Origin: Apteryx mantelli | Lineage: Eukaryota; Chordata; Aves; Apterygiformes; Apterygidae | DNA length: 64,000 nt | NCBI RefSeq assembly: GCF_036417845.1 | Contig: NC_089979.1 | Span: forward strand, 116,593,415-116,657,414 | Reading direction: 5' to 3' | Shown here: one piece after another, positions 1 through 13,994 of the stretch | Layout of the letters: every line of letters starts with the position of its first letter | Position numbering within the stretch: position 1 is the first letter of the stretch | The notes under the pieces: model-generated | Told to the model about the DNA's origin: nothing | Databases searched by the model: none | Seen by the model: only the letters and a program-made list of their open reading frames with translations | Translations under genes and position numbers: made by a program

Positions 1-3000
1 TCTCAGAAAAAAAACTCCTAGAAAGTCAAACACCTTATTTGGTACCAAATGACCACTCACTATGGCAGCTGTATACACTGCTGAAAAAATTTTGCTCCAA
101 AGGTATTTGTAAGATCTGTTCATGCCAATATCCTGCTCTTAGTTCTCTTCCCACTCCCTAAGCTAATTCCAGTCATTTAAAGAAAATAGCTTCTAGACCC
201 CACCATCCAGAAAGGAAAAGCTTTTCAAACATTTATCATCAGTTTCCTACTCTTTAGACGGGGTATCTAGGCATCTCTTGATTTTGCCCCAATGGTTCTA
301 CACAGTTTTCACTGCTGCATTTGGACTTCTTGCCAATTTACAGTCGTTTCAGAGATGCTACTCTCTGCAGAGGTAGTCGCTGGCCCTAGGCAATGAACAA
401 GAAGATTCTGAAATTGAGGATGGGTAGAACTGACGAGAGGAAACAGACTCCTGGAGCAGCCAAAGGAGTTTCTTCTCCCTGTCAGCAGTTCAAGACAGAC
501 ATGTTCTTCAGCACATGGAGAAGAAAGCATGTGTTCAGAATCAGAGAGCTGGCATTAATTAGCCAACAATTCTAGCTGTGAAAAGGGAGGCCTGCAAAGG
601 GACTCAGCAGAAGTGTTCACCTCAGTATTACACTTGGAGAAATATTACTTCTGGATTTAATCAGTTGCAGGTTGGTAGATTTAGTCTCAGACAACCCTAA
701 GCCAGAGTACTAATAACAAGTTCTATGCCCCAGGGGAGAGGACATGAATAAAGCAGAGAGGGTACGGTAAGTGAAGCAGTGGGGAAAAAAAATCAGGATA
801 GATTAAAAAAACTATACAAGAAAGAATAAACAGCACAGATAGTTCAGGGAAAGACTCTCTACAACAGGGTATAAGAACGAAAAGAGCAAAAGTGAATATA
901 AACAAAAGTATCATAAAATTATAAGCAGCGTTGTATATTTTCATTTTTGTTTGAAAATGTCTTGATAAAAAGTGACTGATAGTCTATATAATGAACACAG
1001 AGTACCCAGTAAACTGAATGCAGCTTATGTAAGCATTTAAATTACTAAAATGCAAGGGTCAAAAGTATATTCCATACTCCCTGCAAGAATCCAGTGCATT
1101 TTACAGGCCTCAATACCTTCTCTGTCCTTCCTTATTTACACTATCTGTTTTTATGTGACATATGAAGAATGAGCAGATCAAGCTCTTACTTTTAAGATCA
1201 AGCTTAACTCTATTTTTCAAGTACTGATATTTGAGATCAATTTAAGAATAAGCAACACTGCAAGATAACTATTTTAAATAAAATAAAAATGTTATCATTT
1301 TCTGTTTCTACCTTTCAACTCATGACAAATGTTGAGTTGATCTGATCTACTCTGTCAACAGTATAGTGGAATGGATGAAAATATCATTTATCATAAGCTC
1401 TTGCATTAGGTTTCTTAAGATCAGCAAATGATGTTTTTAACAGCCAAATGAAGTCTGTAGTATATTTGCTGTTGGGTATGTGTGGCAATAACACTTACTA
1501 AGGCCTAAGTTTATCCACAAGGCTGATTTTTAGTAAGTGTTGATCCTTTGACAAATGCACTGAATGTCCTGGACTGAGTTACAATACTATGTGCAAGATA
1601 CCATGATTTAGCTGCAGTGTATCAATAATATTATACTTTGCAGATACATCTCTTTACACTGCACTAAAAGCTCACCATATACAAAGCTCACCCATTCAAT
1701 TTGTTGCTCTAAGCTGCCACTGACAAAAATGTACTTTCTTAACTATATACACACTAGAAAAGACTCAGATTTGATAGCTATGAAATGATTTAAAGAAAAA
1801 AATCAATAAGCTACATAAAACTTTATAAAAGTTCCACTCCTGTGCCAAAGATATTGCCCCAGTTTGATAGATGAGCAATTTTTAAATTATTAGTTAAGTA
1901 GCTGAATATCAGCAATTTTGAAACTACGGTCTAATACTAGGACCATGCAGTGCCACATCACCCACTGGTTCATATTACATCCGGATCACACCCAGGCAAC
2001 CAATCATCTACCTGTCAAATTAGCCAGATTATCTGCCTACAGCCTGTCATTCACAGGATACAGAGTTTATGCCAGTTTTATGCTTTTACACTGGTTTCAG
2101 AAAGGCAAAAGATGCTTAACCCAGCAAGAAGCCAGACACATGCAGGCAGACAATATCTGATTCAACACCTGGTGTGTCAATACAAAGTTAACTTGTCAAG
2201 TTCTTCTACCAAATTTAAACTGATACAGCAAGTTTATTCTGCTTCAACACACTGAATCAAGTAATCACAACATTTTTTTTGGCCACTGTCACTCTCAGAG
2301 ATGTGTTCTGTAACCTCAGCATATCTACATGTGTAATACTGTCATTGAAGAACAGCAGTTTGCTAGAAGCCAACAGTAATTGTATTTTGTGTAAATACAT
2401 ACAGGAGAAAAATGGCCAATTAAATTATCACTAAAAAAAGTCTTGATCTCAGTTTTATACTATGGTCTCTGCTTTTCTACACATAAAGGAAGCATAAGGT
2501 CAAAATAAGCAAAACGGTCCTCTAAATTATAGTAACAGGAGGGTCTTGCAGGAGTTGAAAGAACAAACATTAAGATGACAAGGAAAATAAATCTCTGAAG
2601 TTGCAAGTTTGACTTCATGAGGGTCTATGTAACTTTCAAAGAGCTATCAGCAACTTCATTTATAAAATTTCATCGGGGACCAAAAAGAAATCAAAGAGAA
2701 GTAACCCACTCTGTTACTCGGTTATTTTTGGCATCATGAAACTTAGTTCCTCTAGAGGTAGCTTGTAGTGGAATAAGCTATATGGGGTGGTGGATCAAAG
2801 ATAACCAGCGATCTCGATGCTGGATAGTTATCCAGTGCATATTAAAATGTTATTCCTTTTAACTGCTAAAAAAAAGAAAGCAATTTCTGTTCTATTGTTT
2901 GACGTTTAAGCAAGAGGTGTTTTTTTTTAATTCCCCAAAAGACAGCCTTTGTGGAGTAGCCCAAGGGGGGGGGGGGAGTTCTCGAGTCTCCAGAGACACG

Positions 3001-3331
3001 AGGCGGCTCAGTAACGAGGTTCGCATTCGTTACGGCCAGAACACCCCATGCCGAAAGCAAGCCGCGGCGCCGTGCCCTCCACCCAGCCCGGAGGGCGGGG
3101 GAGGGGGGCAGGGGCCCCCAGCACAGGTCCCGTTAGCGTCCCGGTGGGGGCAGGACCACAGGGAGCCGTCGCCGTCGCCGGCCCCCTCGGCCACGGGCTG
3201 CGCCACCCGAGCCAGGCGCCCCCCAACGGCAGCACGGCGCGCGCGCCGCCTCGCGGGCGCCTCCCCCGCCCCTCGCCCCCCGCGCGCCGCCGGGCGGAAG
3301 GGGGCGGGGCCGGCGCAGCGCAGCGCGGTAC
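1..3331 (-). other. GOLGA4: GOLGA4 intron 1 (5' part only)
   Basis: This AT-rich stretch lies downstream, on the minus strand, of the GOLGA4 exon 1 donor. I looked for the next golgin-245 exon, a Ser/Thr/Arg-rich segment in mammals, and found none, so exon 2 probably lies beyond the left edge. The short open frames here have no recognisable domain or splice context. A run of 12 G (2965-2976) marks the edge of the CpG island. Confidence 0.6.
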
Positions 3332-3418
3332 CTGCGGCGGGTGGGGGGCCGCACGCCCCCCCGCGGGCCGCGGCAGCGCCTGCTCCTCGCTGATCTTCTG
3401 CTTCAGCTTCTTGAACAT
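3332..3418 (-). CDS. GOLGA4: Golgin subfamily A member 4, first coding exon (partial)
   Basis: GOLGA4 (golgin-245/p230) is a long coiled-coil tether of the trans-Golgi network, held there by a C-terminal GRIP domain that binds ARL1. Only the first coding exon is in the window: 29 codons ending at CAG before a GTACCG donor. The protein starts MFKKLKQKISEEQ, which matches the conserved N-terminus of mammalian golgin-245 as I know it. The start is firm: the ATG sits in GCCGCCACCATG, a perfect Kozak context. After the conserved 13 residues, the next 16 are Ala/Pro/Gly/Arg-rich and GC-rich, unlike the Gln/Leu-rich segment I recall for mammals. The exon ends in phase 0. The remaining roughly 2,200 residues lie off the left edge. 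The divergent LRRFIP2 partner supports the identity. Confidence 0.88.
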
Positions 3419-3700
3419 GGTGGCGGCGGGGGGACCGGGGAGGGTGGCGGCGGGGAGCGGAGGAGGGTGCTACCGCCCTGCGCCTACGCTCCGCTGTCTC
3501 TTCTTCCCCCTCCGCTGGTTAGGCAGCGCCTCCCGCTCTGCTCCCGGCGGGCGAGGGGCGCCGCGGCGGCTCCGCGCCGCTTATCCCGCCACCCCCACCC
3601 GCCCCCGGCCCCGAGGAGCCGCCGCCACCACCGAGTCTCCTTCCTGGGTCCCCCCCACCTCTGAGCAGGTGAATGCCGCGGCTACTGCGCCTGCGCAGCC
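3419..3700 (-). other. GOLGA4: GOLGA4 5'UTR and proximal promoter
   Basis: This GC-rich sequence immediately upstream of the GOLGA4 ATG is expected to hold the 5'UTR. The exact start site cannot be read from sequence. The outer limit is set at the NRF1-like site, since such sites usually lie within about 100 bp of the start. Confidence 0.45.
3686..3697. promoter_or_regulatory. NRF1-like site, GOLGA4 promoter
   Basis: TGCGCCTGCGCA matches the NRF1 palindrome (YGCGCAYGCGCR) with one central change. It lies in the CpG island upstream of GOLGA4. Confidence 0.55.
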
Positions 3701-6700
3701 AACGTGGACGGGAGCGCACGGGACGGTACGGCGCGCAGCGAGGCACAAACTTCCCGCAGGAATTGCCCGTCGCGCCCCCCGGGGCAGGCGCCGGCGGTGT
3801 CCCGCCCCACGGGGCGGAGGCCGCGCCTGGGGCCCGCTGCGAGGCGGCGCCGCTTCCATATGCCTTCCCCGTGGCGGCCGCCGAGGCGGCTCAGGGCCGC
3901 GCCGCGCCGCCCGGGCAGCGAGGAGGCGCCCCGCCCCGCCAGCAGTCCGCTCCGCGGGTCCCCGCCTGCGACGGTTGGCGGCGGCCTCAGCCTGCGCCGG
4001 CGCCGCGGTCTGCCCCGGTGATACATACACATAGCCCGCCGCCAGCGCCTGGCGGCGGCACCAACCGCCGACACCCGCTGCCCCCCGGCTGACTGCCCTT
4101 CCCGGGGGCGGCCGTGGGTGGGCGCCCTGAAGGGCAGGTCCCGGCGGCTCCGGCGTCGCCTCTCCTGCGTTTCCTGTAATGCGGCAGGCACCGGATTTCA
4201 GCGAATCGCGTTATTAGTCTGTTTGATCTCATTTCTCAGCCACCAAACGTTAATTCCCGCCTCCGCCCCCCGGTGGGAGAGTCAGCTACGTTTGTCCGTC
4301 AGAAAGGTGAAAAAACAGATTGTTGATAATAAGAAAAGCCGTGTCCGTACTGGGTTAATTTCCTTTCCACTACTGTTCACAGTTTAAGGGGCCACAGAAA
4401 CCATTTAATGTAATGTGTTACCTTTAAACCACATCATCAGCATGGCACTTAAACCACTGTAGCATCCAGTAGCTTCTTAGTGTGTCCAGTATCAGTACAA
4501 CTAAAGCAATAACTTCACAATCTCCTTAGCAGAAAGAGCCAATAACAAAAATAAGCGGTAATATTATTTTGTTGATGGTCGAGGTCTGAAAGTAGTTTTC
4601 TGACTACTTAACTCTGTATGGGGGAGGGGTACAGGACTAACCCCCTCCAGGCTGTTGGGCTGCTGTAACTGACCATGGGCAGCGTGCCCATCATCACGGC
4701 TATGCAGCTTACTAAAGCTCCCGGGCATCATAAAGTCAGAAAGGGAAAAAAGCCTACCCAAACCTGCATGCTGTACTGCATTATTATGGTTAATTTGCTC
4801 GTTTGTGTAGCCAAAAACATACCAGGAAAAGATGTGGCTAATTTAATGTACAACATTAAGGAAGTGGAAGATGATTCAGCTCTCTGCTATTTTTTTTTTT
4901 CTTCCATAATGGCTGTTCTCCGAATGGGTGGATAAATCATTTCAAAGCAATCCTTTTCATCTTGAGGGGTATGGTAAAGTAATGCAGCGAGCTGACTTGC
5001 CAGAATGTTTGTAATAGGAGTGTATAAGCCCTTGCATGACGCTGTCAATCTGTGGTGATTAGTGGTAGTTTCATGCACTTTTACAATGTGCCAATTCTGG
5101 CTTGTGAAAGTTTGTGACTAAACCATGCTCAAAAGTTGCTTTTGTGTTTTACTGAAAACCGGCCTGCTTATAATAAAGTCATGTTGTTTTCATTTTGTCC
5201 TGAAAACCTGTGACTACTATTCTATGTATAAATCTGAGGTATGTTATTTATCCAAGTAAAGGTGGAAAGACTGTATTAGAAATGGATAGTTTGCTGTACA
5301 CTGACTGAATAAGTAAGAAACCTTGCAGCAAACAAACTGCAGTAAATTTTTCTTAATTTTTGCTACATGTATAAAAAAAGGTAATTTTCAATGGTTTGTT
5401 TAGCTGCAGATAAGCTAGGAGGCTGGTAGTGATCTTTCTCTCGGTAGTAGTCATTAGGACTACTATGAAAACGTTGGATGGCAGCAGTGTTTTGTGCAGT
5501 CTACTGATTTCTTGTGAGGAATGACTATCTGTTGATTTGAACCACCTTTCCAGAAGCTCGTCTGAACCTACAAGCCATAATAGTCAGGTATGCATTTTGA
5601 AGATTTTTATATTTTCTATAGGTGGGCTTGGAAACAGAAGTATAGGAAAGAGTCCCCAGGACTAAGAGGGCAAAAACGCCTGAATAGCAGTCCACAAGGA
5701 AATGAGAAAAGGTGGACAATTCAGTTTACTGCAGCTCATAAACATCAATTCTCTACTTCAGTCCTCTCTAAATATCCCATGTACAGCTCTAAGGCTAGCA
5801 AGCGAGAGAGGCATTGCCTGAGGAATGCTCTGGGAAACCCTCTAAAAACTGCATCCTTGAGTCTACTAATAAATCTGTGATTCTCTCATATCTGTGTGCT
5901 CTATCATGAGCACACACATTCTCTTCTCCAGCATCTGTAATTACACTCTAATTTAAAATCTAAGTCACTAAATGTAAATCTGAGTTTGATGGTTAGATGT
6001 ATATTGAAAGGAAAGTGGCTCCTACAGCTATCAGATGAAAAAGCAGAGCTTGCAGCTGCCTCTTCTCTTGCAGAGCATTATCCTGGTGGATTATCTGTCA
6101 AGATATCAATGTGGTAAGTAAAGTCTTCTTTTCTCTGTTTCTCTCACTGTGTATTCTACTACTGCTGCCACTGCCTTTCTTTACTTTTGTCAGTTTTTTT
6201 CTCTTAATGTTTTTTCCTCACATTTATAGGTTTGTTCATTCCTTCATAATATGTATCCATCACAAAAGAGAGAGTGCCATATTATTTCTTTGGAAAATCT
6301 AAAGCTTGAGGTAGTTTGTGTGTTCTCTTGCATGTTTCTCATAGGACTGAAGGCTGTGGTGCAGAAAATGAGACTAGAAACCATAATAAAAGATAAATTG
6401 TTTTCTCCTATACTAAAAATCCTAGTTACTATAGAAAATGTAAGATGATTAACTGGAACTCTGTTCACTACTAAACCAACATGGTAATCATATGGCAGTC
6501 ATTTTACAGAGGATTTTTCACAACAGCAAGGTGTTTTGTTGTTTAAATTCCAGTGGGCATAATCACCTCCTGTTCTCCAAAGCTGCTTAAACTGAGTTTG
6601 AGGAAGAGGTGAAGTAATACTTGTACGTATCATTTAATCATATATAAGTTGGTGGCATTTCTATAAAAATCAAGGACAACGTGAATTTTTGTACTTTTGA

Positions 6701-9700
6701 GTTGGTACAAAAGTGTTCTGTGATGCGCTGCTATGTGTCTAGTGTTGCTTAGATAATATAAAGTGATATCCCACATTAAGCAACAGTATACAAATTCTGA
6801 AGATAGTTATGCTAACTTTGCAAGACACAATCATAAGTCTTCTAAAAAGGCTTTAAATTCTGTAGTTCCTGGGCAAGTTATTTTGCAATATACAAACCAT
6901 TTACTCCAAACTCCATAGTCCTGGGGGAATTGTCTGGAACCATATTCAGTTTTTCTTCCCTCCCTTTTGGGTGTCAGAATGCCTTATTTAACTGAATAGT
7001 ACTTTATTTCCAGAGAGTTCATCTGATTTTATTAGACTTCTGTGTGAAGTGAGAAAGTAGTAACTGAAAGTGAAGATTTGTCCCTCATTTTTTATCTTCC
7101 TTAGCTACATCATATGCCAAACAAGACAATTATTTGACATTATTGCATTTTCTGTGAAGGATAAATACACTTCTGCTAGCAGGTACTGGTTATGGTAGGT
7201 AATTAAGGAGAAAGTTCTGTCCCCACTTAAATCTGTGGCAGTTGTTAATATACCTCCATGGGAATGGGAATAGAGCATTAATGTGAAAAACTGTGTTTTC
7301 ATAGCAGTCTAAACTGCTCTAATTGTTGGTGACAGTGGTCCACACATCCCTACAGTCTCATTCCTTGCATTGTGCCAGCTACAGTGCTTGTCAGACCTTT
7401 CTCTCGGCCATTTCAGTGTGTTGAGTCTGCAGAAAACTAACCTGACAAAGAGCAAATAATTTTCTGCTTGGTGTGCTGAGTCCCACATGTACAGGAGCTG
7501 TTGCAAGAGAGACAGAGGCAGCCAGAAGCTAGATAGGTTTATGATGCCAGAGTTCTTATTTCAGATTGCTCAGGAATGTATGGTCTTTGTTGAGCAATTT
7601 GCTTAACTTTAAACTGAAGTAATCCCACTCCAGTATCAGGGCTGCTTGTTAGCTGAACTTGAAAGAATTACTACTATCTTAGTCACTAATAATGGTTTAC
7701 GTATTAATACATATGGCCTCCAGCCAGTCTAGTCCGCTTTAAAAAATCCTATCTTTAAGTTATAGTAGCTTTCTGGAAGTCATAGGAAAGCCTTGGGTAT
7801 AAATTATGAATATGGCTTTCAGTACTCTTTTCCAAACCCACAACTCCAATTTCTTTGTGAAAAATGTATGAATTTGCTAATAGCTTGTTCTTTCCATCCA
7901 GTCATCCATTGCAAATATGAAAAGACATAAAAGAAAGCCATATAACATATATAGCATTTATGATAACTTTTTAATGTTGGTTCATATTTTGTTTCGAAAG
8001 GAGGTTTGCCATCAGCAATGCTTGAATTTTTCTTTACATCATTATCAGAGTGTTGTCAAAATAATGTCTAATATGAAATACTTCTATTATTCCTACTGGA
8101 TAATATTTAGCATTGAGGCAATTACTTTGGAAAATAAATGAATAGGAACTAGTAATAGTAGACCAACTTAACCACAAGGCAGCACTAATCAAATAACAGG
8201 AGTTACTGTCCAGAGCTTAAAATACACACCGCTGTTGCAGACACCTTATGGGATGCTGTATTTTGTAATAATTACAGTTTTTACTCCTACTTCTAAAATC
8301 AAAAATACTAATGTTACTATTAAAGCAGTCATACAAGGCACAATACATATGTATATCGGTAATAGTTTCAATCAGTTAGGAAGTATTTTGATCTTTACTT
8401 CAGCACAAAGGTTACAGATGACAGCATGTTATCTGATAGTGCAATGAAAACAGTGACAACTCATTGTATATGCAGCCTACAGAACAAGAAATGGAAAAGT
8501 AGTCGTGCAAGATAAATCCTTTAACTATATGACTGTGAATAGAACCCTGCAAGTATTAATATGAAAGCTGGACTTAATGAATAAATAATCAGAGCATTTG
8601 TCTAGCCTGATTTTACTGCCATTTTTACTTTTGTATCTAAATGTTGTAACTTTCAACTACCACCAGATGACACTGTTCTAGAAGATTATGACTATGCCTC
8701 TCTAGAGTCACTGTCAGTATTATAAATGCAAAACTATACCCATGATGGGATGAGAGTTTAAAAACATTCAGGCTGTGGAATTGCAAAAAATTAAAGCTTC
8801 TGTATCAATTGTAATTCAGGGCCCTTTTGTGTATAAAGTACATGCTGCTGCAAGTAACTTGCTGGATATCAAGTATTACATTTCTTTACCATGTGGCTGA
8901 TTTGATGGTTGATGTGGAAAGAGTGTATTTTCTATTTATCTGTGTATTTATATGTTCACCTATGGTGCTCAGTTATTGGTCTGTTCACAGTGAAGGAAAA
9001 AATGAGCAAAAAGGCTTCATTAATAGCTATTTGAATAACGATAGTGAGTGGCTTAAGGAAGAGGTGGATTCGTGGAAGTGTTCAAAGTGCTCAAAGCTAT
9101 GAACAGAGCAAGGGCAGTGTCTAAGAAAGCTGAAAGGCAGCCTAAAGGCTACAGTTGTTGTTCAAAATGAGGACTTAACTCACTTCACAGCAAGAAAAAG
9201 CTCACAGGCATTGCTGCTCTATACTTTGGGAGGGAATGGAAGCTCTCTGCTCTACTGGGAAAGTTGTTCTGAGATTATGTTTCATGCCACACACCTCTCT
9301 TTCCAAAAGTACAAAGTGCAAGCTCAGGCATTTAAGACTACTAAGAACTACTGCAGTAAACAGACTCACTAGTTGAAACAGCAGGGGAGAAAAATTATTT
9401 ATGATCATTCAACTGAATGGCCATAAGGCCATGTGCAACTCTACGCTGTATGGAGTGAGGTGTCAATGCCTGCAAAGGCCTTGTAAGAACTTGTCTGCAA
9501 TACTGATTATAATTCCGCTGCAAAGAAGGGATGTTCTGATGGCCAGGAAATGCACAGCCTGTTTTAGGAGAGGTAAAAAGAGTGGCCATTAGGTTAGGAA
9601 ACTGAAAGCAAGAAGAGATAGAATTGTTCCCTATAAACACATCAAGGGGTTAAGTGCATTGAGGAAGAAGAGCTATTTAAGCTCAAAGATGAAGTTGGTG

Positions 9701-10294
9701 TAAGAGCAGATGAGTATAAACTGTCCAGGAATAAAATTAAGCTTGAAATTAAATAGAAGTCAACAATTAGGGGTACAAGATTTTGGAACTTGCATTGGAA
9801 CAGTCTAAAAGAAGTAATGATGGCAAAAATATACATTCATATAAGAACTGGATCTTTTTGTGAGTGGGAGTATAAGACACAGAGGTATTTAAATGCAAGG
9901 GACTGGATTTGATCCTGCAAGAATCTTAGTGTCCTAAAACAAAAAGTTAAGAAGAGCTCATCATTTTTTTTCTACCTTGTTCAGTGGCATTCTCTTTCTG
10001 CTTTGGCTGGTGTGTAGAAACCTTTCCCTTAACTGCCTCTTCTAATTCACTTTAATTGTTGCATTTCCTTTAAAAGCTCTGGATGCCACAAAAAGGGAGC
10101 CAGTGATGCTATAAAACAGCAGATCCTTTATATCAACAGTGATGCTAGTCATGAGTTTGGTTTTAAATTAGCTAGTAATAGACAGTCACTTGAGTAACTT
10201 CATACTTGCCTTTTAATTACAATATATAATATGTGTAGGAAACTCATGTCTAAAAAGAGAAAAGAATTTGCTCATGAAGGCAGAGTTTCTTTAT

Positions 10295-10400
10295 GGTCAG
10301 AGTAGCGGGCTGGTTTCCAGGAGAAGTGGGTTGTATTCCTGGTTCTCCCATTACTGCTCACTGACCCTGGGCAAACTGTTTTGCCTCTCTATTCTGTTGA
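10295..10400 (+). repeat. MIR-like (CORE-SINE) remnant
   Basis: The segment reads like the tRNA-derived half of a MIR element: a GGTTTCCAGGAG...GGGTTGTATTCCTGGTTCTCCC stretch with a degenerate B box, then TGACCCTGGGCAA and TTGCCTCTCT in the standard order. Divergence is high, consistent with an ancient amniote insertion. The boundaries are approximate. Confidence 0.6.
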
Positions 10401-11734
10401 TGTTTTAAACTAGAACAGTGACACTATCCAGTTCCTGGCAAACACATGGTTAGTTTTCCTCTTTGCTTGCCCAACTACTGATACAAGGGTCAAAGGAATG
10501 ACTGCTTAGATAAATACTTTTTAAGAATACAGAGCTATGCATTCATAAAATTCGATTATCTCCCGGCTGAGATTTTTCTGATTCTATTATCATATTTTCC
10601 CCTTAAGTACTGTCATTAAGAAGTAATGATTTGACCTGATCATTTCTCTTCAGCAGGGCTAAGTATACATGCAAAGATCTAGAGACAGTGAGCCTATACA
10701 GTTGGAACTAAAAAAAACCCCCTAATTTAATTTGTGTGATCCCTTTAGGTAAAGTGCTGAACATCTAAAACCACATCAATAGAGATGCTACGCCAAGCAG
10801 AATTCACTGCTGTAGAAAGTCACTGAGTCATCGTATGACAGATTTTTCAAGAGATGAATTGAATAGCACTTGCAACTATCAAGGTAAGCAACTATTTCAG
10901 GGAGAATCAGAAAGTATTTTTCCCAATTACAATATTGCAGAATTTGCTAGGTCATTAAGGAAAACATTCACTTTCGTTCTGCAGTATCAAGTATATCAAA
11001 CTGATTGATGCAGAATACAGAAACCAGTGATTTAAGGATAACTATACTACTTCCCTGCATCACAGTTTGTAGGCTCTACTATTGCAAAAGAGAACAAATA
11101 CGCATCTTTGAAGAAGAATAACCTTGTTCTGTGATTACACAAAGCCAATACATGTAAAAGCACAAAGACAATAGTTTTATGTAGCTAGATCTATCAATTA
11201 GTACTTGAATTCAGGACTTGTGAAGGTTATGACTGTAACAGAGCTAAGCACACTCAACCAATTTCAGATTAGGAATTTGTCAACATTCAAGCTGATATCC
11301 TGATCCTGTGATACTGTTGCTTGAGTATTATCATAGTGTAAATTCCCTCCTACTTTTAATTTTAAATTTTTTGGAGGGAAGGGCTTCCTATCCTCCTTAA
11401 ATCTTTCTGGCTCCAAGGATTTACTACAAGCTCTGCCACCCACTGAGGAAGGTAGAATATCTGGTTGGAGAGACTCAAGGGCTTTAGGCCTGAAATTCCT
11501 TTTATGTCTGACCTACTTCTCAATGACAGGCCCATAGGGCACTTCTGAATAAAGAAGAGTTACTTACCTTTCAGTTGAAAATAATGAATACTTCATCACC
11601 TCTACTGAACTACCATAGGAGCAGAATTATTATTCTGTATTGATTTAAATACATAATATCTAGTTTTCTTGAAGTGCTTTAGAAACAAAAGCTAGGTAGG
11701 TCTGATGATATGCCAGTAAAATAAACTCAGGTGA

Positions 11735-11823
11735 TTTTACAGGGAAGTAAAATGAGTTCCAGACACTCAAATGATTTGTATAGTAATGCACAGCAACTCA
11801 GTGGTAGATAGGGGATTGGAACA
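11735..11823 (-). repeat. MIR-like (CORE-SINE) remnant, inverted
   Basis: On the plus strand the order is a GGGAAGTAAAATGAG segment, then CACAGCAACTCAGTGGTAGA, then GGGGATTGGAAC. This is the reverse complement of the tRNA-like part of MIR. Together with the copy at 10295, it is a second ancient SINE fossil within 1.5 kb. Confidence 0.5.
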
Positions 11824-13962
11824 TGGACAGTTTGATACTGTTTTCAGATCTGTAATTAAAAATATTTGTATCCCTGTAGTCTAGAAGACATCCTTACTTA
11901 ATTACATACACACATAATGAAGAAAGATCCCTTCCCTAACTGTACGTTCATACTGTTTCATAGTCTGTAGGAGTTCATCTGCATGTAAGGATGACAGCCA
12001 CTGGCATGCCACCTCTTTATTATCCCCAGCCCTGCTAGCAAAGAAATATTGCCAGTGCAGATTCTTGATCATGAAGCACTTCTTCAGAAAACTATTATTT
12101 AAATGGAAGCTTTTGCCAAGCTGATCAGAATGCCCCAAGTAACTACACAATTTTGAATCTTCATCCGTCAACATGCACTACTTCAAATTAAATTCTAATC
12201 ATGGTCATTTTCCTTCTGTCTTAAACTTTGCTTACCTTATTTTTTCACTTTGATTCTACACTCCTATCTCATGCACATGAAGTTTTTGCTTGCTTATTCC
12301 AAAACAGGCCAGAGACATTGGGTTTGGTTTAATAAATATGAGGTGCAGCTCACGGCATAATTATGTTTCATTATTAATATAAACTATTCCTTATCAATGA
12401 GTGTATCTATTAAAATGGACCGCTTGTCTTGTAAATGGCAAAATACCAGTTTTCCAACAATCCAAAACAAACTCTGATGCCTGTAATTGAAGGATTACAA
12501 TGTTATGTGTAGAGAGGAAAAACCTGCTTCAAAAAAACTATCAGCACAAAATAGTGACAAGTCTTCACACGAGTATCTCATCTGGTAATTTGCTTCAAGC
12601 CATCTGTACTTTTCTGTACCTCTAACTTGTTTAAAATGTGTTTTAAATCTTTACTATCATGTGTACCTGCAAACCACCTGTTTTGTTTTGTTTATCTGAA
12701 GGGACAGTGTGAGGGTTGCAATAATATGGTTAAATTTATAGCAAATACATCTGGAGAAATAAAGCACTGTTTCCTTCAGCTTCCCAGCCTCTCAATTCCA
12801 TGTAATTATTGTTCTCTTTGCACTGTGTCATGCAGTGTTTCACACTGCAGTTTCATGACTGCTTTGGCTGATCTGCTCTGAAAGGTGCCATCCTGCCTTG
12901 CTCTAGGCTACATGTTGCCGCTCCTCCTCCTGTCAAAGCTAGAGCCAATGTAGTCACACCTTGGGTGAATTAGGAAACTGAACATCTGAAAACTTTTTTT
13001 GGTGGGTCTTTTTTGTGAGCCTATGTTGGCTAAGATGGATTACAGGCTCAAATGGGATCCAAAAAAAGAGTGAGTTGCATGCAAGAGGGCAAAGCCTCTG
13101 CAAGCTCTCTAACTTTTTGCAATGAAAAACACTAGGCAGTTGAGGAGTTTTTATTATTTTCTGAACATGTTTTCAAGGATGACTAGAGATGACTGCAGAG
13201 TTTTGCAGCTAGTTTCCATTATTCCCAAATTTTGGAGATGCTTGGGTCTGAGGTTTTATTTGAGCTTGCAATAGAAATAAGCGTATACTGTAAATCCTGG
13301 CTTAGTCACATGTACGGGCATTGATGTTTACAGACTACACTTCATGCTACATAAACATGAATCATTCAGTAAGAAATGCTCAATTATTAGACAGTGCTAT
13401 TGTCTATATTCAATAGCACAATGTCTGTTTTCTACTTTGGAGCTTAAAGTGGTTTTGATTGCACATCTATATCATTGTACACTCTGATATAAGAATCTGA
13501 AATTATAATTAAATCTGCTTATCTGACTTGTGGCTTACAGCTGAGAACGTGAAGAAATGTATTGCATCAGACTACATTTTCCATCTTAAATGCACAAATG
13601 ATTCAGATAACATCATTTGTTGGCCCAAATAAAGTGACTATCTGCCAATATTTAAAATTAGAAGAGTAAAATATTTTGTATTCTAAATTATTTTAATGGT
13701 CCCCTATATACAGACTCTAAAGATAAAAGATTATTCTGCTTTCAAATGCACAAAATGAGAGATTAGAAAAAACAAATACAGCAAAATAGAATTTAAAATT
13801 CTCCTGAATTAGAACATTCTTCCTTTACTAAACTCTAATACTAACAGCTTCATAAATATAACCACAGATTCTCTATTCCATTCTGCATAATCACTTTCAA
13901 CCTGCAATTTAAGTGTAAAATGCTCCACTTCTGATTTGATGACATCATCTGACTCTCTACAT

Positions 13963-13994
13963 CTGCATAGATGTAAACCTGCATAGATGTAAAT
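13963..13994. repeat. Two-copy 16-bp tandem duplication
   Basis: CTGCATAGATGTAAAC is followed directly by CTGCATAGATGTAAAT. No function is suggested. Confidence 0.8.

Larger units (their letters stand above)
2985..4300. promoter_or_regulatory. GOLGA4: CpG island with the GOLGA4 promoter
   Basis: The base composition jumps from AT-rich to very GC-rich with dense CpG, then falls back near 4300. The island contains GOLGA4 exon 1 on the minus strand and its upstream promoter. GC boxes such as GGGGCGGGGC are frequent (for example 3301-3310). A palindromic NRF1-type site lies about 270 bp upstream of the start codon. No TATA box is obvious, which fits a housekeeping promoter with dispersed start sites. 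Long open frames on both strands through the island are composition artefacts. Confidence 0.85.

Noticed and set aside
3048-4034. 328-codon open frame through the first CpG island (plus strand) and other long frames there
   Set aside because: The high GC content removes stop codons in all frames. The peptide is low-complexity Ala/Pro/Arg/Gly, with no domain, and it runs across the GOLGA4 promoter and exon 1.
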